A stretch of 64,000 nt of DNA from Lachnospiraceae bacterium (GTDB taxonomy: Bacteria > Bacillota > Clostridia > Lachnospirales > Lachnospiraceae). This document shows positions 8,402 to 17,833 of this stretch, in pieces. The notes beneath the pieces were generated by a model. The model was given only the letters and a program-made list of their open reading frames with translations. It did no database searches and was not told the origin of the DNA. Location of the stretch: the NCBI GenBank assembly GCA_910576385.1, contig CAJTIR010000003.1, positions 62,001 through 126,000 of the forward strand. Reading direction: 5' to 3'. Position 1 is the first letter of the stretch. Each line of letters begins with the position of its first letter. The position numbers were made by a program, and so were the translations under genes.

Positions 8402-9249
8402 TGGGCGAAGAAAAGACAATTCGTGGCGGTAAAAATGTGGCATTATCGGTGCTGGCTGTGGTGATTTTATGTGTCCTGCTGTTTCCGGTATTTTGGATTG
8501 TTGTGACATCTCTGAAAACAGAGCAGGAAATTTTTCGTATTCCACCGACGATCATTCCAGAACAGTTAAACTTAAATTCCTATGCGGCTCAGGTGGAAAA
8601 TGGCGATTTTAATATGTTCCATTCATTTTTTAATAGTTTCATCATTTCTATGGGAGCGATGGTGATCGCGGTAGTCTTGGCAGTTCCGGCTTCTTATGGC
8701 ATTGCAAAATATAAATTTAAAGGGCGTGGAATGATGCTTTTAGGATTTTTGGTCACACAGATGCTGCCAGTGGCAGTACTGTTGACTCCGATGTTTATGA
8801 TGTTTAAAGGAATGCATGTCTATAATACGCCGATCGCAGCTATTATTGCAGATGCGACCATTGGAATACCATTTTCTATTTTAATACTGAAAAATTATTT
8901 TGCCTCTATTCCAAAAGAGTTGGAAGAGGCGGCATATATTGATGGATGCAACCGCTTTACAGCATTTGTTCGGGTATTAATTCCAGTGGCAAAGCCAGGC
9001 GTAATGGTATGTGCTATCTTCTCTTTTCTCTATGCATGGGGAGATTTAGCCTATGGCATGACCTTTATCATTGACCAGCAGAAGCGGCCGATTACTGCAG
9101 GAATTTTTAACTTTATGGGCCAGTATGGAACGAAATGGAGTTACTTGACCGCTTTTGCTGTGGTGACAATTATACCAGTTACATTAATTTTCATTTTTAT
9201 GCAGAAATATATCATCAGTGGTATGACCAGCGGTGCAGTAAAAGGATAG
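8401..9249 (+). CDS. ABC sugar permease (MalG/UgpE type)
   Basis: This 282-residue membrane protein has about six helices and the EAA motif KELEEAAYIDGCNRFTAFVR before LIPVAKPG. ATG 8401 is chosen, with GGAGGA ten bases upstream. A TTG directly before it is too close to the ribosome binding site. It forms the heterodimeric channel with the preceding permease. An outside ATPase of the MsmX type presumably energises the complex (inference). Confidence 0.93.
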   Translation: MGEEKTIRGGKNVALSVLAVVILCVLLFPVFWIVVTSLKTEQEIFRIPPTIIPEQLNLNSYAAQVENGDFNMFHSFFNSFIISMGAMVIAVVLAVPASYGIAKYKFKGRGMMLLGFLVTQMLPVAVLLTPMFMMFKGMHVYNTPIAAIIADATIGIPFSILILKNYFASIPKELEEAAYIDGCNRFTAFVRVLIPVAKPGVMVCAIFSFLYAWGDLAYGMTFIIDQQKRPITAGIFNFMGQYGTKWSYLTAFAVVTIIPVTLIFIFMQKYIISGMTSGAVKG

Positions 9250-9266
9250 AAAGGGATTGGTGAAAA

Positions 9267-11249
9267 ATGTTTAGACAGGAAGGAAATCGGATTATCTTTC
9301 ATTATGATGCAGAGGAACTTTGGGTAGAACCTTGGGGGGAAGATGCAGTGCGTGTACGCGCCACCAAACAGGCAATAATGCCTGAAAAAAATTGGGCTCT
9401 GATCAGGCAGCCTGAGGTAAAAGATGTTGTTGTCAATATTACAGCCGACGGTGCAGAACTGATCAATAGAAAATTGCGAGTTCATATTACCGCGGGCGGT
9501 AAGATTACCATGTATCATCAGAATGGTAATTTGCTTCTGGAAGAATATTGGAGAGACCGTCGGGAGCTGACAGATCCAAAATGCAGTGCCATCGAGGTGG
9601 AAGCCAGAGAATTTCGTCCCAATATCGGCGGAGATTATCATCTCACGATGCGATTTGAATCGATAGACCGTAATGAAAAAATATATGGCATGGGACAGTA
9701 TCAGCAGCCTTATCTGAATCTCAAAGGAGTGGATTTGGAGATGGCACACAGAAATTCTCAGTCAAGTGTGCCGTTTGCTATTTCTTCCCTGGGATATGGG
9801 CTTTTGTGGAATAATCCAGCAGTGGGCAGAGCAGTGTTCGGTCACAATATTACCAGTTTTGAATCATATGGAACGAAAATCCTTGATTACTGGCTGGTGG
9901 CTGGAGACACTCCGGCAGAGATTGAGGAAGCCTATGCAAAGGTGACAGGAACGGCGCCCATGATGCCAGAGTATGGGCTGGGTTTTTGGCAGTGCAAGCT
10001 GCGCTATCAGACGCAGGAAGAACTTTTGGAGGTTGCCAGGGAGTATAAGAAAAGAAATCTGCCAATTGACGTGATTGTAATTGATTACTTCCATTGGCCG
10101 AAACAGGGGGAATGGAAATTTGATCCTACTTACTGGCCAGATCCAGACGCCATGATTGAGGAATTAAAAGAGATGGGCATTGAATTGATGGTTTCCATAT
10201 GGCCGACGGTGGACAAAGAGAGTGAGAATTATCAAGAAATGTTGGAGAAGGGTTACTTGATTCGCACAGAGCGAGGCGTTCGCGTGGGTCTGGATTTCCA
10301 GGGTGCAACCATTCATTATGACGCCACCAACCCAGGAGCAAGGCGGTATTTGTGGCGGAAGGTTAAGAAAAATTATTATGACAAAGGGATTCGGGTGTTT
10401 TGGCTGGATGAGGCGGAGCCGGAATATACAGCTTATGAGTTTGATAATTATCGCTATTATGCTGGAACTGATTTAGAAATCGGCAATATCTATCCGGTGG
10501 AATATGCTAAGACTTTTTATGAGGGTATGGAGCAGGAGGGACAAGAAAATATTGTCAATCTGTTAAGATGTGCCTGGGCAGGAAGCCAAAAATATGGCGC
10601 ATTGGTGTGGTCTGGGGATATTGCCTCAAGCTTTGACAGTATGAGAAATCAGCTTGCAGCAGGACTCAATATGGGGCTTGCGGGGATTCCTTGGTGGACG
10701 ACTGATATTGGGGGCTTCCACGGCGGAGATCCCAACGATCCGCAATTTCGGGAATTATTTGTCCGTTGGTTCCAGTGGGGGACATTCTGTCCGGTAATGC
10801 GGCTTCATGGAGATCGAGAGCCAAGGCAGCCACAGGTGGGAACTACTGGAGGTGCTGCCTGTCGTTCTGGAGCGGCAAATGAAGTCTGGAGTTATGGAAA
10901 AGAGGTATATGACATCTGTGAAAAATATATGCATATGCGTGAACAGATGCGGGATTATACCAGAAGGCTTATGGAAGAGGCACACCTCAAAGGAACGCCG
11001 GTGATGCGGACAATGTTTTATGAGTTTCCAGAAGATGCAATGTGCTGGATTTTGGAAGATCAATATATGTATGGAGATAAATTGCTGGTAGCGCCTATTC
11101 TGGAAGCCGGAATTTGTACAAGGAAGGTGTATCTTCCCAGAGGGGCTTCCTGGAAGGATTGTGAGACAGGTACACTATATGAAGGCGGAACTCTGATTGA
11201 TCAGCCAGTGACATTGGGGAGTATGCCAGTATTCTTGAAATTAGAGTAA
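9267..11249 (+). CDS. Glycoside hydrolase family 31 (alpha-glucosidase/alpha-xylosidase type)
   Basis: This 660-residue enzyme has no signal peptide, so it acts on imported sugar. An N-terminal beta-sandwich (to ~220) precedes the TIM barrel, which starts near GLGFWQCKLRYQTQEELLEV. The family nucleophile is Asp381 in VFWLDEAEPE, and the acid/base is Asp451 in WSGDIASSF, followed by GIPWWTTDIGGF. It lies 17 bases after the permease with its own GGG-rich site, completing the operon. GH31 cleaves terminal alpha-linked glucose or xylose. The exact specificity cannot be decided here; LDEAEPE-type active sites occur in several subgroups. Confidence 0.92.
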   Translation: MFRQEGNRIIFHYDAEELWVEPWGEDAVRVRATKQAIMPEKNWALIRQPEVKDVVVNITADGAELINRKLRVHITAGGKITMYHQNGNLLLEEYWRDRRELTDPKCSAIEVEAREFRPNIGGDYHLTMRFESIDRNEKIYGMGQYQQPYLNLKGVDLEMAHRNSQSSVPFAISSLGYGLLWNNPAVGRAVFGHNITSFESYGTKILDYWLVAGDTPAEIEEAYAKVTGTAPMMPEYGLGFWQCKLRYQTQEELLEVAREYKKRNLPIDVIVIDYFHWPKQGEWKFDPTYWPDPDAMIEELKEMGIELMVSIWPTVDKESENYQEMLEKGYLIRTERGVRVGLDFQGATIHYDATNPGARRYLWRKVKKNYYDKGIRVFWLDEAEPEYTAYEFDNYRYYAGTDLEIGNIYPVEYAKTFYEGMEQEGQENIVNLLRCAWAGSQKYGALVWSGDIASSFDSMRNQLAAGLNMGLAGIPWWTTDIGGFHGGDPNDPQFRELFVRWFQWGTFCPVMRLHGDREPRQPQVGTTGGAACRSGAANEVWSYGKEVYDICEKYMHMREQMRDYTRRLMEEAHLKGTPVMRTMFYEFPEDAMCWILEDQYMYGDKLLVAPILEAGICTRKVYLPRGASWKDCETGTLYEGGTLIDQPVTLGSMPVFLKLE

Positions 11250-11267
11250 AGTATAGAGATAACAGAC

Positions 11268-11307
11268 AAAGGGAGACGCTTCGTTACAGAGGTTGTTTCC
11301 CTTTTAC
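11268..11307 (+). terminator. Terminator of the sugar operon
   Basis: AAAGGGAGAC (11268-11277) pairs with GTTTCCCTTT (11295-11304) with one mismatch or G-U, then a short T-rich tail. The loop is 17 bases. Confidence 0.65.
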
Positions 11308-11367
11308 CTTTCAAAAGAATTATAAATTCTATTTTGTGCCATACTATTGGCAGGAAGGAGGCGCACA

Positions 11368-12540
11368 ATGGAAGAGAGGCTGATGATCAGGCAGGGACTA
11401 GTTCATGATGCGGTTCATAGAGAGCCATACATGGCGGACATTCTGGTTGAAGGCGGAAAGATTAGGAAGATTGCCCCCAATTTGGACGCAGAGATGATAG
11501 ATCAGACAAAACTTTTGGATGCCAAAGGACTGCAGGTTTATCCTGGTTTTGTGGAGGCACACTGTCATCTGGGATTGGACGGATATGGAATCGGATTTGA
11601 AGGGGCGGATTACAATGAAGTCACAGATTCCTTGACGCCAGAATTGTCAGCGGTAGACGGCATTAACCCTCAAGATGAAAGTATTCGTCTGGCTATGGAA
11701 GGGGGAGTGACTTGTGTCGCGGCAGGGCCTGGAAGTTCTAATGTGCTGGGAGGAACCTTTGTGGTCTATAAGACAGCAGGAAAGCGGATTGATGATATGT
11801 TAGTAAAGAAGCGGGCGGCAATGAAGTGTGCATTTGGGGAAAATCCCAAGCTCTGCTATAAGGATAAGGACAATTATTCAAGGATGAGTACGGCTTCAAA
11901 GTTAAGGATGATGTTGAAAAGAACACAAGAGTATCTGGCCAGGCAGGAAGCGGCAGGGGAAGATATTCTCAAACGTCCGCCCTATGATCCGAAATTAGAG
12001 GCATTGATTCCGGTAATCCGCGGGGAATTACCATTAAAAGCACATGTACATCAGGCAAATGATATCTATACGGCAATTCGCATTGCCAAAGAATTTGATA
12101 CTGGACTGCAGTTAGATCACTGTACCGATGGTTCTCTGATTGCAGATGATTTGGCAAAGGAGGGATATCCGCTTGCCGTAGGCCCTTTATTGGGACATGC
12201 TACGAAATTTGAGCTAAAGAACAAGAGCTTTGCTACACCAGGGGATTTGGCACGGGCGGGCTGTCAAGTATCTATTATCACAGATTCCCCAGTGATTCCA
12301 CAGCAGTATCTTGCGCTCTGTGCTGGCCTGGCAGTCAATTCTGGTATGGATGCGTTTGAGGCGCTGCGGGCAATTACAATCCATGCGGCCAAACATATTG
12401 GTGTGGAGGCGCGGGTGGGTTCACTAGAAATTGGCAAGGATGCAGATTTTGTAATTGCTGCTGGCAATCCTATGATTTCGGATACGAAAATTAAATATGT
12501 GCTGATTGACGGCAAAGTGACGTATGCCAGACATGATTGA
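11368..12540 (+). CDS. Metal-dependent amidohydrolase
   Basis: This 390-residue cytoplasmic enzyme belongs to the amidohydrolase superfamily. It has the metal-binding HxH in YPGFVEAHCHLG, later candidates KAHVHQANDI and LQLDHCTDGS, and the catalytic-Asp region IITDSPVIP. The C-terminus (EIGKDADFVIAAGNPM) is the typical composite beta-sandwich of imidazolonepropionase-like hydrolases. ATG 11368 has a perfect AGGAGG at 11355-11360 and is preferred over TTG 11347. The substrate is unknown. The gene stands alone between two intergenic regions. Confidence 0.88.
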   Translation: MEERLMIRQGLVHDAVHREPYMADILVEGGKIRKIAPNLDAEMIDQTKLLDAKGLQVYPGFVEAHCHLGLDGYGIGFEGADYNEVTDSLTPELSAVDGINPQDESIRLAMEGGVTCVAAGPGSSNVLGGTFVVYKTAGKRIDDMLVKKRAAMKCAFGENPKLCYKDKDNYSRMSTASKLRMMLKRTQEYLARQEAAGEDILKRPPYDPKLEALIPVIRGELPLKAHVHQANDIYTAIRIAKEFDTGLQLDHCTDGSLIADDLAKEGYPLAVGPLLGHATKFELKNKSFATPGDLARAGCQVSIITDSPVIPQQYLALCAGLAVNSGMDAFEALRAITIHAAKHIGVEARVGSLEIGKDADFVIAAGNPMISDTKIKYVLIDGKVTYARHD

Positions 12541-12584
12541 GAGCCGCTGGTAAGCGGTAGAGTAGACTAAAAACAAGAAATATA

Positions 12585-12714
12585 GGTTGGTAAACGGAAG
12601 GAAAGCGCTGCCTTGCGGCAACGCTTTTGGGGGAGTAAATTTATGAAATGTTTCATGGGGTGCCACATCTTGGGCGGTGGCACCGCCACATATATGTAAA
12701 CTACTTTACCAACC
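12585..12714. other. Cloverleaf-like structured element in a 513-base gap
   Basis: GGTTGGTAAA (12585-12594) pairs with TTTACCAACC (12705-12714) and encloses three hairpins. These are AAAGCG/CGCTTT with inner TGCC/GGCA (12602-12627), ATGAAA-TG-TTTCAT (12643-12656), and GGTGCCAC/GTGGCACC (12659-12684). The last can refold as GGCGGT-GGC-ACCGCC (12673-12687). No credible coding sequence lies in 12541-13053. The element could be a structured RNA or a small mobile repeat. It is not a family I recognise. Confidence 0.5.
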
Positions 12715-12942
12715 GTAAAGTGAGATTATTGTTAGTCGAAGCTGATAACCAACGGTGCGCGCTTTATGTAAGTCATCAACTTCATTTGATAAATCAAGTA
12801 TATGATAAAAATGTGTGCAAAGTGTGGACATTTTCTAAAAGAAACATAAAGAATTCGAAAGAAATTGTGAAGAAACGGTAAAAAAATCGTTAGAAAATTT
12901 TTCATAAATTATGGTATGCAGTCTTTTAAATTGTGAGAGATT

Positions 12943-12991
12943 TTAGAATCCCCCAGGGATTCTTGCTGTGGACTTTCAAATCTGATATAAT
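12943..12991 (+). promoter_or_regulatory. Promoter with overlapping palindrome before the DUF362 gene
   Basis: TTGCTG (12963-12968), 17-base spacer, TATAAT (12986-12991), about 60 bases before ATG 13054. The palindrome AGAATCCC-CC-AGGGATTCT (about 12945-12963) abuts the -35 box and could be an operator. It includes one copy of the TTTAGAATCC motif seen in other gaps. Confidence 0.65.
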
Positions 12992-13053
12992 GGATTTTAG
13001 AAGCAGAGGAGAAACTTCCTAAGGTGAAGCGGAAAGAAAAAGGAGCATTTAAT

Positions 13054-14169
13054 ATGGAAAAATCAAAGGTATATTTTACTACATTTAAAACATCTTATAC
13101 AGAGAATATTCCAGCAAAATTGAAGCGTCTGATTGTGACGGCGGGAATTAAGGATATTGATTTTACTGACAAATATGCAGCGATTAAGATTCACTTTGGC
13201 GAGCTTGGAAATCTTGCTTTCCTGCGGCCAAATTATGCGAAGGTAGTTGTAGATGTGGTGAAGGAGCTTGGAGGAAAAGCATTTCTGACAGACTGCAATA
13301 CTTTGTATGTTGGAAGCAGAAAGAATGCTCTTGATCATTTGGATACAGCTTATGAGAACGGCTTTACCCCATTTTCTACTGGTTGCCATGTGATTATTGC
13401 AGATGGATTAAAAGGTACAGACGAAGAACTTGTTCCTGTCAATGGAGAATACATAAAGGAGGCAAAGATTGGCAGGGCTGTGATGGATGCAGATGTGTTT
13501 ATATCTCTCAATCATTTTAAAGGACATGAGATGGCTGGGTTTGGAGGAGCACTAAAAAATATCGGCATGGGATGTGGTTCTAGAGCTGGAAAGATGGAGA
13601 TGCACAGTGAAGGAAAACCATATGTAAATCAAGAGAACTGTATTGGGTGTAAGATGTGTACTAAGGTATGCGCCCATCAAGGAGTTACTGTTACTGACAA
13701 GAAAGCTTCCATCGATCATGAGAAATGTGCTGGCTGTGGACGCTGCATCGGTGTCTGTCCCAAAGATGCGATAGAGCCATCCTTTGGGGATTCGAGCGAT
13801 ATGCTTAATTATAAAATGGCAGAGTACAGCAAAGCGGTACTGAATGACCGTCCGCATTTTCATATTTCCATTGTCTGTGATGTCTCTCCTAATTGTGACT
13901 GCCATGCAGAGAATGATATCCCAATTATTCCCGATGTGGGAATGTTTGCCTCTTTTGATCCGGTAGCTCTCGATGTGGCCTGTGCTGACGCCTGCAATCG
14001 CCAGCCGTTGATTGCCGGAAGTGTGATATGTGAGGATGGACACAGTCATCACGAAGATCATCAGGATTGTTTTCATATGGTGCATCCAGATACCAACTGG
14101 AAATCCTGTGTGGAACATGCTCAGAAAATCGGCATTGGCAGCCAGGAGTATGAATTGATTGAGATTTAA
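13054..14169 (+). CDS. DUF362 protein with two [4Fe-4S] ferredoxin motifs
   Basis: This 371-residue protein has an N-terminal DUF362 domain (KIHFGELGNLAFLRPNYAKV, SLNHFKGHEMAGFGGALKN). Near residues ~190-245 it has two classical CxxCxxCxxxC clusters (CIGCKMCTKVC and CAGCGRCIGVCP). The C-terminus has a His-rich stretch, GHSHHEDHQDC. ATG 13054, with AAAGGAG upstream, is preferred over GTG 13024. It is probably a cytoplasmic iron-sulfur electron carrier or redox enzyme. The DUF362 reaction is not established. The nucleotidase gene follows after 29 bases. Confidence 0.9.
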   Translation: MEKSKVYFTTFKTSYTENIPAKLKRLIVTAGIKDIDFTDKYAAIKIHFGELGNLAFLRPNYAKVVVDVVKELGGKAFLTDCNTLYVGSRKNALDHLDTAYENGFTPFSTGCHVIIADGLKGTDEELVPVNGEYIKEAKIGRAVMDADVFISLNHFKGHEMAGFGGALKNIGMGCGSRAGKMEMHSEGKPYVNQENCIGCKMCTKVCAHQGVTVTDKKASIDHEKCAGCGRCIGVCPKDAIEPSFGDSSDMLNYKMAEYSKAVLNDRPHFHISIVCDVSPNCDCHAENDIPIIPDVGMFASFDPVALDVACADACNRQPLIAGSVICEDGHSHHEDHQDCFHMVHPDTNWKSCVEHAQKIGIGSQEYELIEI

Positions 14170-14198
14170 GAAAAAGTTTGTCCAGAAAGGGGTGTTTC

Positions 14199-16136
14199 AT
14201 GAAAAAAGCAGTTAAAATATGGAAAATGCTATTGTTCGTTCTAGTATTTTTGGTGGTGCCAGGAATATGGGTATCTGCAAAGGAAAACAGAGAATTAAAA
14301 GTAGTATTTACACATGACCTTCACTCGCATCTGGAACCATTTTATCTGGAGGAGAATGGCGAAGAAAGGAGCGTTGGCGGGTTTGCACGGATGATGACTT
14401 ATCTGAAACAACAGCGGGCAGAGGAAGAAAATCTATTATTTCTAGACGGCGGAGATTTTTCTATGGGAACGCTGTATCAGACAATATATGAGACACAGGC
14501 AGCAGAGCTTAGGATGTTAGGGTATCTGGGAGTGGACGCTGCTACATTTGGAAACCATGAGTTTGATTACAGAAGCAGCGGGTTGGCTCATATGCTGGCA
14601 TCAGCGCAGGAGAGCAAGGAGCGCATTCCACCATTGGTGGTGTGCAATGTGGATTGGGAGCAGACTTTAAAAGGAGAAAAGGCAAAAGAAGGGGAGCTAT
14701 TGCAAAAAGCTTTTGAATCTTATGGCGTAAAGCCTTATATTATGTTGGAAAAAGGCGATCTCAATGTCGCAGTGATTGGCGTATTTGGCAAAGATTCACT
14801 AGAGTGTGCACCAACTTGTGCTCTGATATTTCAGGAGCCAGTGGAGGCGGTCAAACAGACAGTAAAGACGATTCAAGAGCAGGAACAAGCGGACATGATT
14901 GTCTGTATCTCTCACAGTGGGACCTGGGAGGAAGAGAAAAAATCAGAAGATGAACTGCTGGCAAAAGCAGTGCCGCAGCTTGATTTGATTATCAGTGGCC
15001 ATACTCACAGTATTTTAGAGCAGCCTATTATTCATGGGGAGACAGCCATTGTCTCTACGGGAGAATATGGCGCCCGAGTTGGTTCTCTTACCATGAGCCA
15101 GAAGGACAACGGCCGCTGGCAAATCGGGGAGTATCAGCTCACATTGCTGGATGAAAGCTATGACAGTGATCAGGAAACGGTGGACAAAATTGCTAAGCTG
15201 GGGGCAACGATTGATGAGGAATACCTCTCGCAGTTTGGCTATAGGAAAGATCAAGTGCTGGCCTATAACCCCTGGGAATTTACGAAAATTAATGGTCTTG
15301 GGGAAATTTTGCAGGAGGAACCTTTGGGAAATCTTCTCGCAGATGCCTATCTATATGCAGTGAACAATAGCGATACAGGGGAACAAAAACCAGCGGATAT
15401 CGCAGTTGTGCCCAGCGGCTGTATTCGTGATACCTTGCACAAGGAAACAGAGATTACTGTTTCCGATGCTTTTCAGATTTTATCCCTGGGAATTGGAGCG
15501 GATGGCGTGCCAGGATATCCCTTGGTCAGTGTCTATCTTACTGGAGCAGATATCAAAACGATGGCGGAAGTGGATGCCTCCATCTCTCCGATGATGACCA
15601 CGGCACAGCTCTATAGCAGCGGATTGTCTTATACGATCAATCCCAGTCGTTTGATTTTAAATAAGGTTACAAACGTACATCTTCAGGACGTGGATGGAAA
15701 AACAGAGGAGCTTGAAGATACCAAACTTTATCGGGTGATTGCCGATTTATATACTGGCCAGATGCTTGGCGCTGTGGAGGAACAGTCTTATGGTATTTTA
15801 TCAATAGTACCCAGAGATGCAGAGGGCAGAGAGATTTCCCCACAAGAGTTGGAGAATCATATTATTCATGTGGATGGACAGGAATTAAAGGCCTGGACGT
15901 CTTTGGCAAAATATTTGGAATCTTTTCCAAAGACAGAAGGAAAATCTGAGATACCAGCCTATTACAATACGATCCATAATCGCAAAATAATGGAAAATGA
16001 CAATAGTGCCTGGGCTGTGTTTGTCAATCCGAATCCGATTGCCAGGACGATTTTTAGTATTGTGTCAATTTTATTAGTTATTTTGATTCTCCTAGCTGTA
16101 TTGGCGATCGTAGGAATTAAAAAGCATAAGAAATAA
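14199..16136 (+). CDS. Surface 5'-nucleotidase / cyclic phosphodiesterase family protein
   Basis: This 645-residue exported protein has an N-terminal signal peptide (residues ~1-27) and a calcineurin-like phosphoesterase domain with all metal motifs: FTHDLHSHLEP, LDGGDFSMGT, FGNHEFDYR, ISHSGTWEE and SGHTHSI. The 5'-nucleotidase C-terminal domain (residues ~360-560) includes NLLADAYLYAVN and VPSGCIRDT. The C-terminus is a hydrophobic helix followed by KKHKK, a membrane anchor instead of LPxTG. AGAAAGGGG precedes ATG 14199. By family it releases phosphate from extracellular nucleotides, giving nucleosides for uptake. Confidence 0.92.
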   Translation: MKKAVKIWKMLLFVLVFLVVPGIWVSAKENRELKVVFTHDLHSHLEPFYLEENGEERSVGGFARMMTYLKQQRAEEENLLFLDGGDFSMGTLYQTIYETQAAELRMLGYLGVDAATFGNHEFDYRSSGLAHMLASAQESKERIPPLVVCNVDWEQTLKGEKAKEGELLQKAFESYGVKPYIMLEKGDLNVAVIGVFGKDSLECAPTCALIFQEPVEAVKQTVKTIQEQEQADMIVCISHSGTWEEEKKSEDELLAKAVPQLDLIISGHTHSILEQPIIHGETAIVSTGEYGARVGSLTMSQKDNGRWQIGEYQLTLLDESYDSDQETVDKIAKLGATIDEEYLSQFGYRKDQVLAYNPWEFTKINGLGEILQEEPLGNLLADAYLYAVNNSDTGEQKPADIAVVPSGCIRDTLHKETEITVSDAFQILSLGIGADGVPGYPLVSVYLTGADIKTMAEVDASISPMMTTAQLYSSGLSYTINPSRLILNKVTNVHLQDVDGKTEELEDTKLYRVIADLYTGQMLGAVEEQSYGILSIVPRDAEGREISPQELENHIIHVDGQELKAWTSLAKYLESFPKTEGKSEIPAYYNTIHNRKIMENDNSAWAVFVNPNPIARTIFSIVSILLVILILLAVLAIVGIKKHKK

Positions 16137-16147
16137 AGAATTAGTAT

Positions 16148-16179
16148 AAAGCCCCCATTTTTTGGTGGGCTTTATTTTT
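16148..16179 (+). terminator. Terminator after the nucleotidase gene
   Basis: AAAGCCC (16148-16154) pairs with GGGCTTT (16167-16173), followed by ATTTTTC. It begins 12 bases after the stop. Confidence 0.85.
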
Positions 16180-16357
16180 CTTGTGATAAAAAAATGATGA
16201 AATTTTGTAAAAATAGATATAGTGATATAATAAAACCGCGGATTTGTGACAGATAGGAACAGAGATATGATTTGTGGCGTCTGTTGTTATTTTATGTAAG
16301 ATTTATATCGTGTTGTTTTTCTTGAATTTAAGAATTGTAAATACAATATAATAAAAA

Positions 16358-16554
16358 TTTTGAGTTTTCCCATTTTTTATAACAGCCGATCTTATAGTGC
16401 CAAAAGGTCTTGCTGCCTTTGGCAGCATAGACATTTTGCACAAAAAGCGCCTGGAAAGCTGGCTTTCTATAGCGATTTTATATGCAAAGTGTTTCCATCA
16501 CATTATGATGGAAATCATTTGGTACTATGAATTTCAAAATGGGGAAACTCAAAA
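16358..16554. ncRNA. Highly structured 197-nt element (RNA or miniature mobile element)
   Basis: It is closed by 19-base arms (16358-16376 with 16536-16554) that pair fully, with one G-U. A second helix, 16393-16404 with 16518-16529, contains two G-U pairs and no mismatch. It encloses three arms: GTCT-T-GCTGCC/GGCAGC-AT-AGAC (16407-16432), CATTTTGCA/TGCAAAGTG (16432-16491) with an inner GAAAGC/GCTTTC, and TTTCCATCA/TGATGGAAA (16492-16514). Wobble pairs replacing Watson-Crick pairs favour selection at the RNA level. The inverted ends also fit a MITE. It lies 72 bases before the sulfotransferase genes. An upstream TATAAT with TG extension sits at 16226-16231. Confidence 0.55.
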
Positions 16555-16626
16555 AAATATCAGTTTATAAAATGCTCAAATAAATTAGCAATGAATTAAA
16601 AAATTTACAGAATAGATGGAGGGAAA

Positions 16627-17748
16627 ATGAAAACACTATTTCTACACATTGGAACCCCAAAAACGGCAACAACTGCAATACAAAGTTTTTGCGGCGCTAA
16701 TCAGGAGATATTAAATGCACATGGCTATGCGTATCCAGATTTAGGGGTGCGCTATCCTTATATCAGGTGGCAGAGAAACGCACATTTTTTAATTGGGGAT
16801 CTGCGCAGCAAAGAAAGAAATTTACAGAAGGAAAAGCAGTTAGTTGCTGAATGTTTCCAAAAAATATATCAGTTATTTGAACAATATGATAACATTATAT
16901 TGTCAGATGAAGGTTTGTGGCTGAAAGGGATAAATCACAGGGAGAAGATCTGGAAAAGGATTAAAAAAGAGGTAGAAAAAGGAATATTTTCAGTAAAAGT
17001 AATTGTATATCTGAGAAGACAGGATGAATTTATTTACTCAAGATGGAATCAACAGATTAAATCGGCGACAGGCATCGTTTCTCCTATTTTTGTGATGAAG
17101 TGGGAGGAAATGTTAGAGAATCTTTCTGCCTCAATCATAGATTATTATGGAATTTTGAAAAGGATTGAACAGTATGTAGGAAAAGAAAATATTATTGTCA
17201 GGCAATTTGACCGCAAAAAATTTTATGGCGGCACAATATATGCTGATTTTTTAAATATAGTGGGGCTTACCTACTCAGATGAATATACGATCAAAAAAGA
17301 AATAGAAAATATAAGTTTGACAAAAAATAATCTGGAAATTAAAAGAATAATAAACGGATTACCAAATTTGGATCAGCCAAGAAATAAAATCTTGCGCAGT
17401 TTCCTATACAAATGCTCCGAACTGTCTTCAGACGACAAAAAATACAGTATGTTTTCTGAACAAGAGACGCGGGAATTTTTATTAAAATGTGAGGAAGGAA
17501 ACAACAAGATTGTCGAAGAATATTTGAATGGTGAAAAAAAGCTGTTTGATGATGCGTATCAAGCGGAAGAAAAGTGGAGGCCGAATAATCTAACTATGAT
17601 GGAAGATGTTGTAAGATTATCTGGGAGCGTGGCAATTTATCTGCTCAAGGAAAATGAGAAATTAAGGCGTCAGATCGAGCAAGTGAAAGACCGATTTAAA
17701 GAACAAAATTATGTAACAGGGATACAGAAAAATGAGTGTACCTTGTAA
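16627..17748 (+). CDS. Sulfotransferase-like protein, tandem copy 1
   Basis: This 373-residue protein begins with a nucleotide-binding signature, LHIGTPKTATTAIQSF, that resembles the 5'-phosphosulfate loop of PAPS-dependent sulfotransferases. VIVYLRRQDEFIYSRWNQ matches their 3'-phosphate motif (Arg...Ser). The family moves sulfate from PAPS to hydroxyl groups of glycans or small molecules. No signal peptide is visible. The C-terminal third is charged and helical, ending in a short coiled coil. GGAGGG sits at 16618-16623. Codon use is more A/T-rich than in neighbouring operons, suggesting acquisition. The next gene is an almost identical copy. Sulfotransferase assignment is by motif only. Confidence 0.72.
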   Translation: MKTLFLHIGTPKTATTAIQSFCGANQEILNAHGYAYPDLGVRYPYIRWQRNAHFLIGDLRSKERNLQKEKQLVAECFQKIYQLFEQYDNIILSDEGLWLKGINHREKIWKRIKKEVEKGIFSVKVIVYLRRQDEFIYSRWNQQIKSATGIVSPIFVMKWEEMLENLSASIIDYYGILKRIEQYVGKENIIVRQFDRKKFYGGTIYADFLNIVGLTYSDEYTIKKEIENISLTKNNLEIKRIINGLPNLDQPRNKILRSFLYKCSELSSDDKKYSMFSEQETREFLLKCEEGNNKIVEEYLNGEKKLFDDAYQAEEKWRPNNLTMMEDVVRLSGSVAIYLLKENEKLRRQIEQVKDRFKEQNYVTGIQKNECTL

Positions 17749-17770
17749 AATTTTCGATAAATGATATAAT
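17743..17770 (+). promoter_or_regulatory. Promoter of the second sulfotransferase-like copy
   Basis: TTGTAA (17743-17748, overlapping the stop codon of copy 1), 16-base spacer, TGATATAAT ending at 17770 (extended -10). It gives the second copy its own start of transcription. Confidence 0.6.
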
Positions 17771-17833
17771 GGGGATATGGAATTTGACAAGATGATATAG
17801 ATGAATAAATTAGATAATTTGTATGGAGGGATA

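Noticed and set aside
12671-12690. GGTGGCACCGC resembles the T-box sequence
   Set aside because: No specifier stem, AGTA/GNTG boxes or downstream terminator and aminoacyl-tRNA or amino-acid gene were found. The match is explained by a self-complementary hairpin.
12648-12881. 77-codon open frame in the gap before the DUF362 gene
   Set aside because: No ribosome binding site, no family resemblance, and it runs through the hairpins of the structured element.
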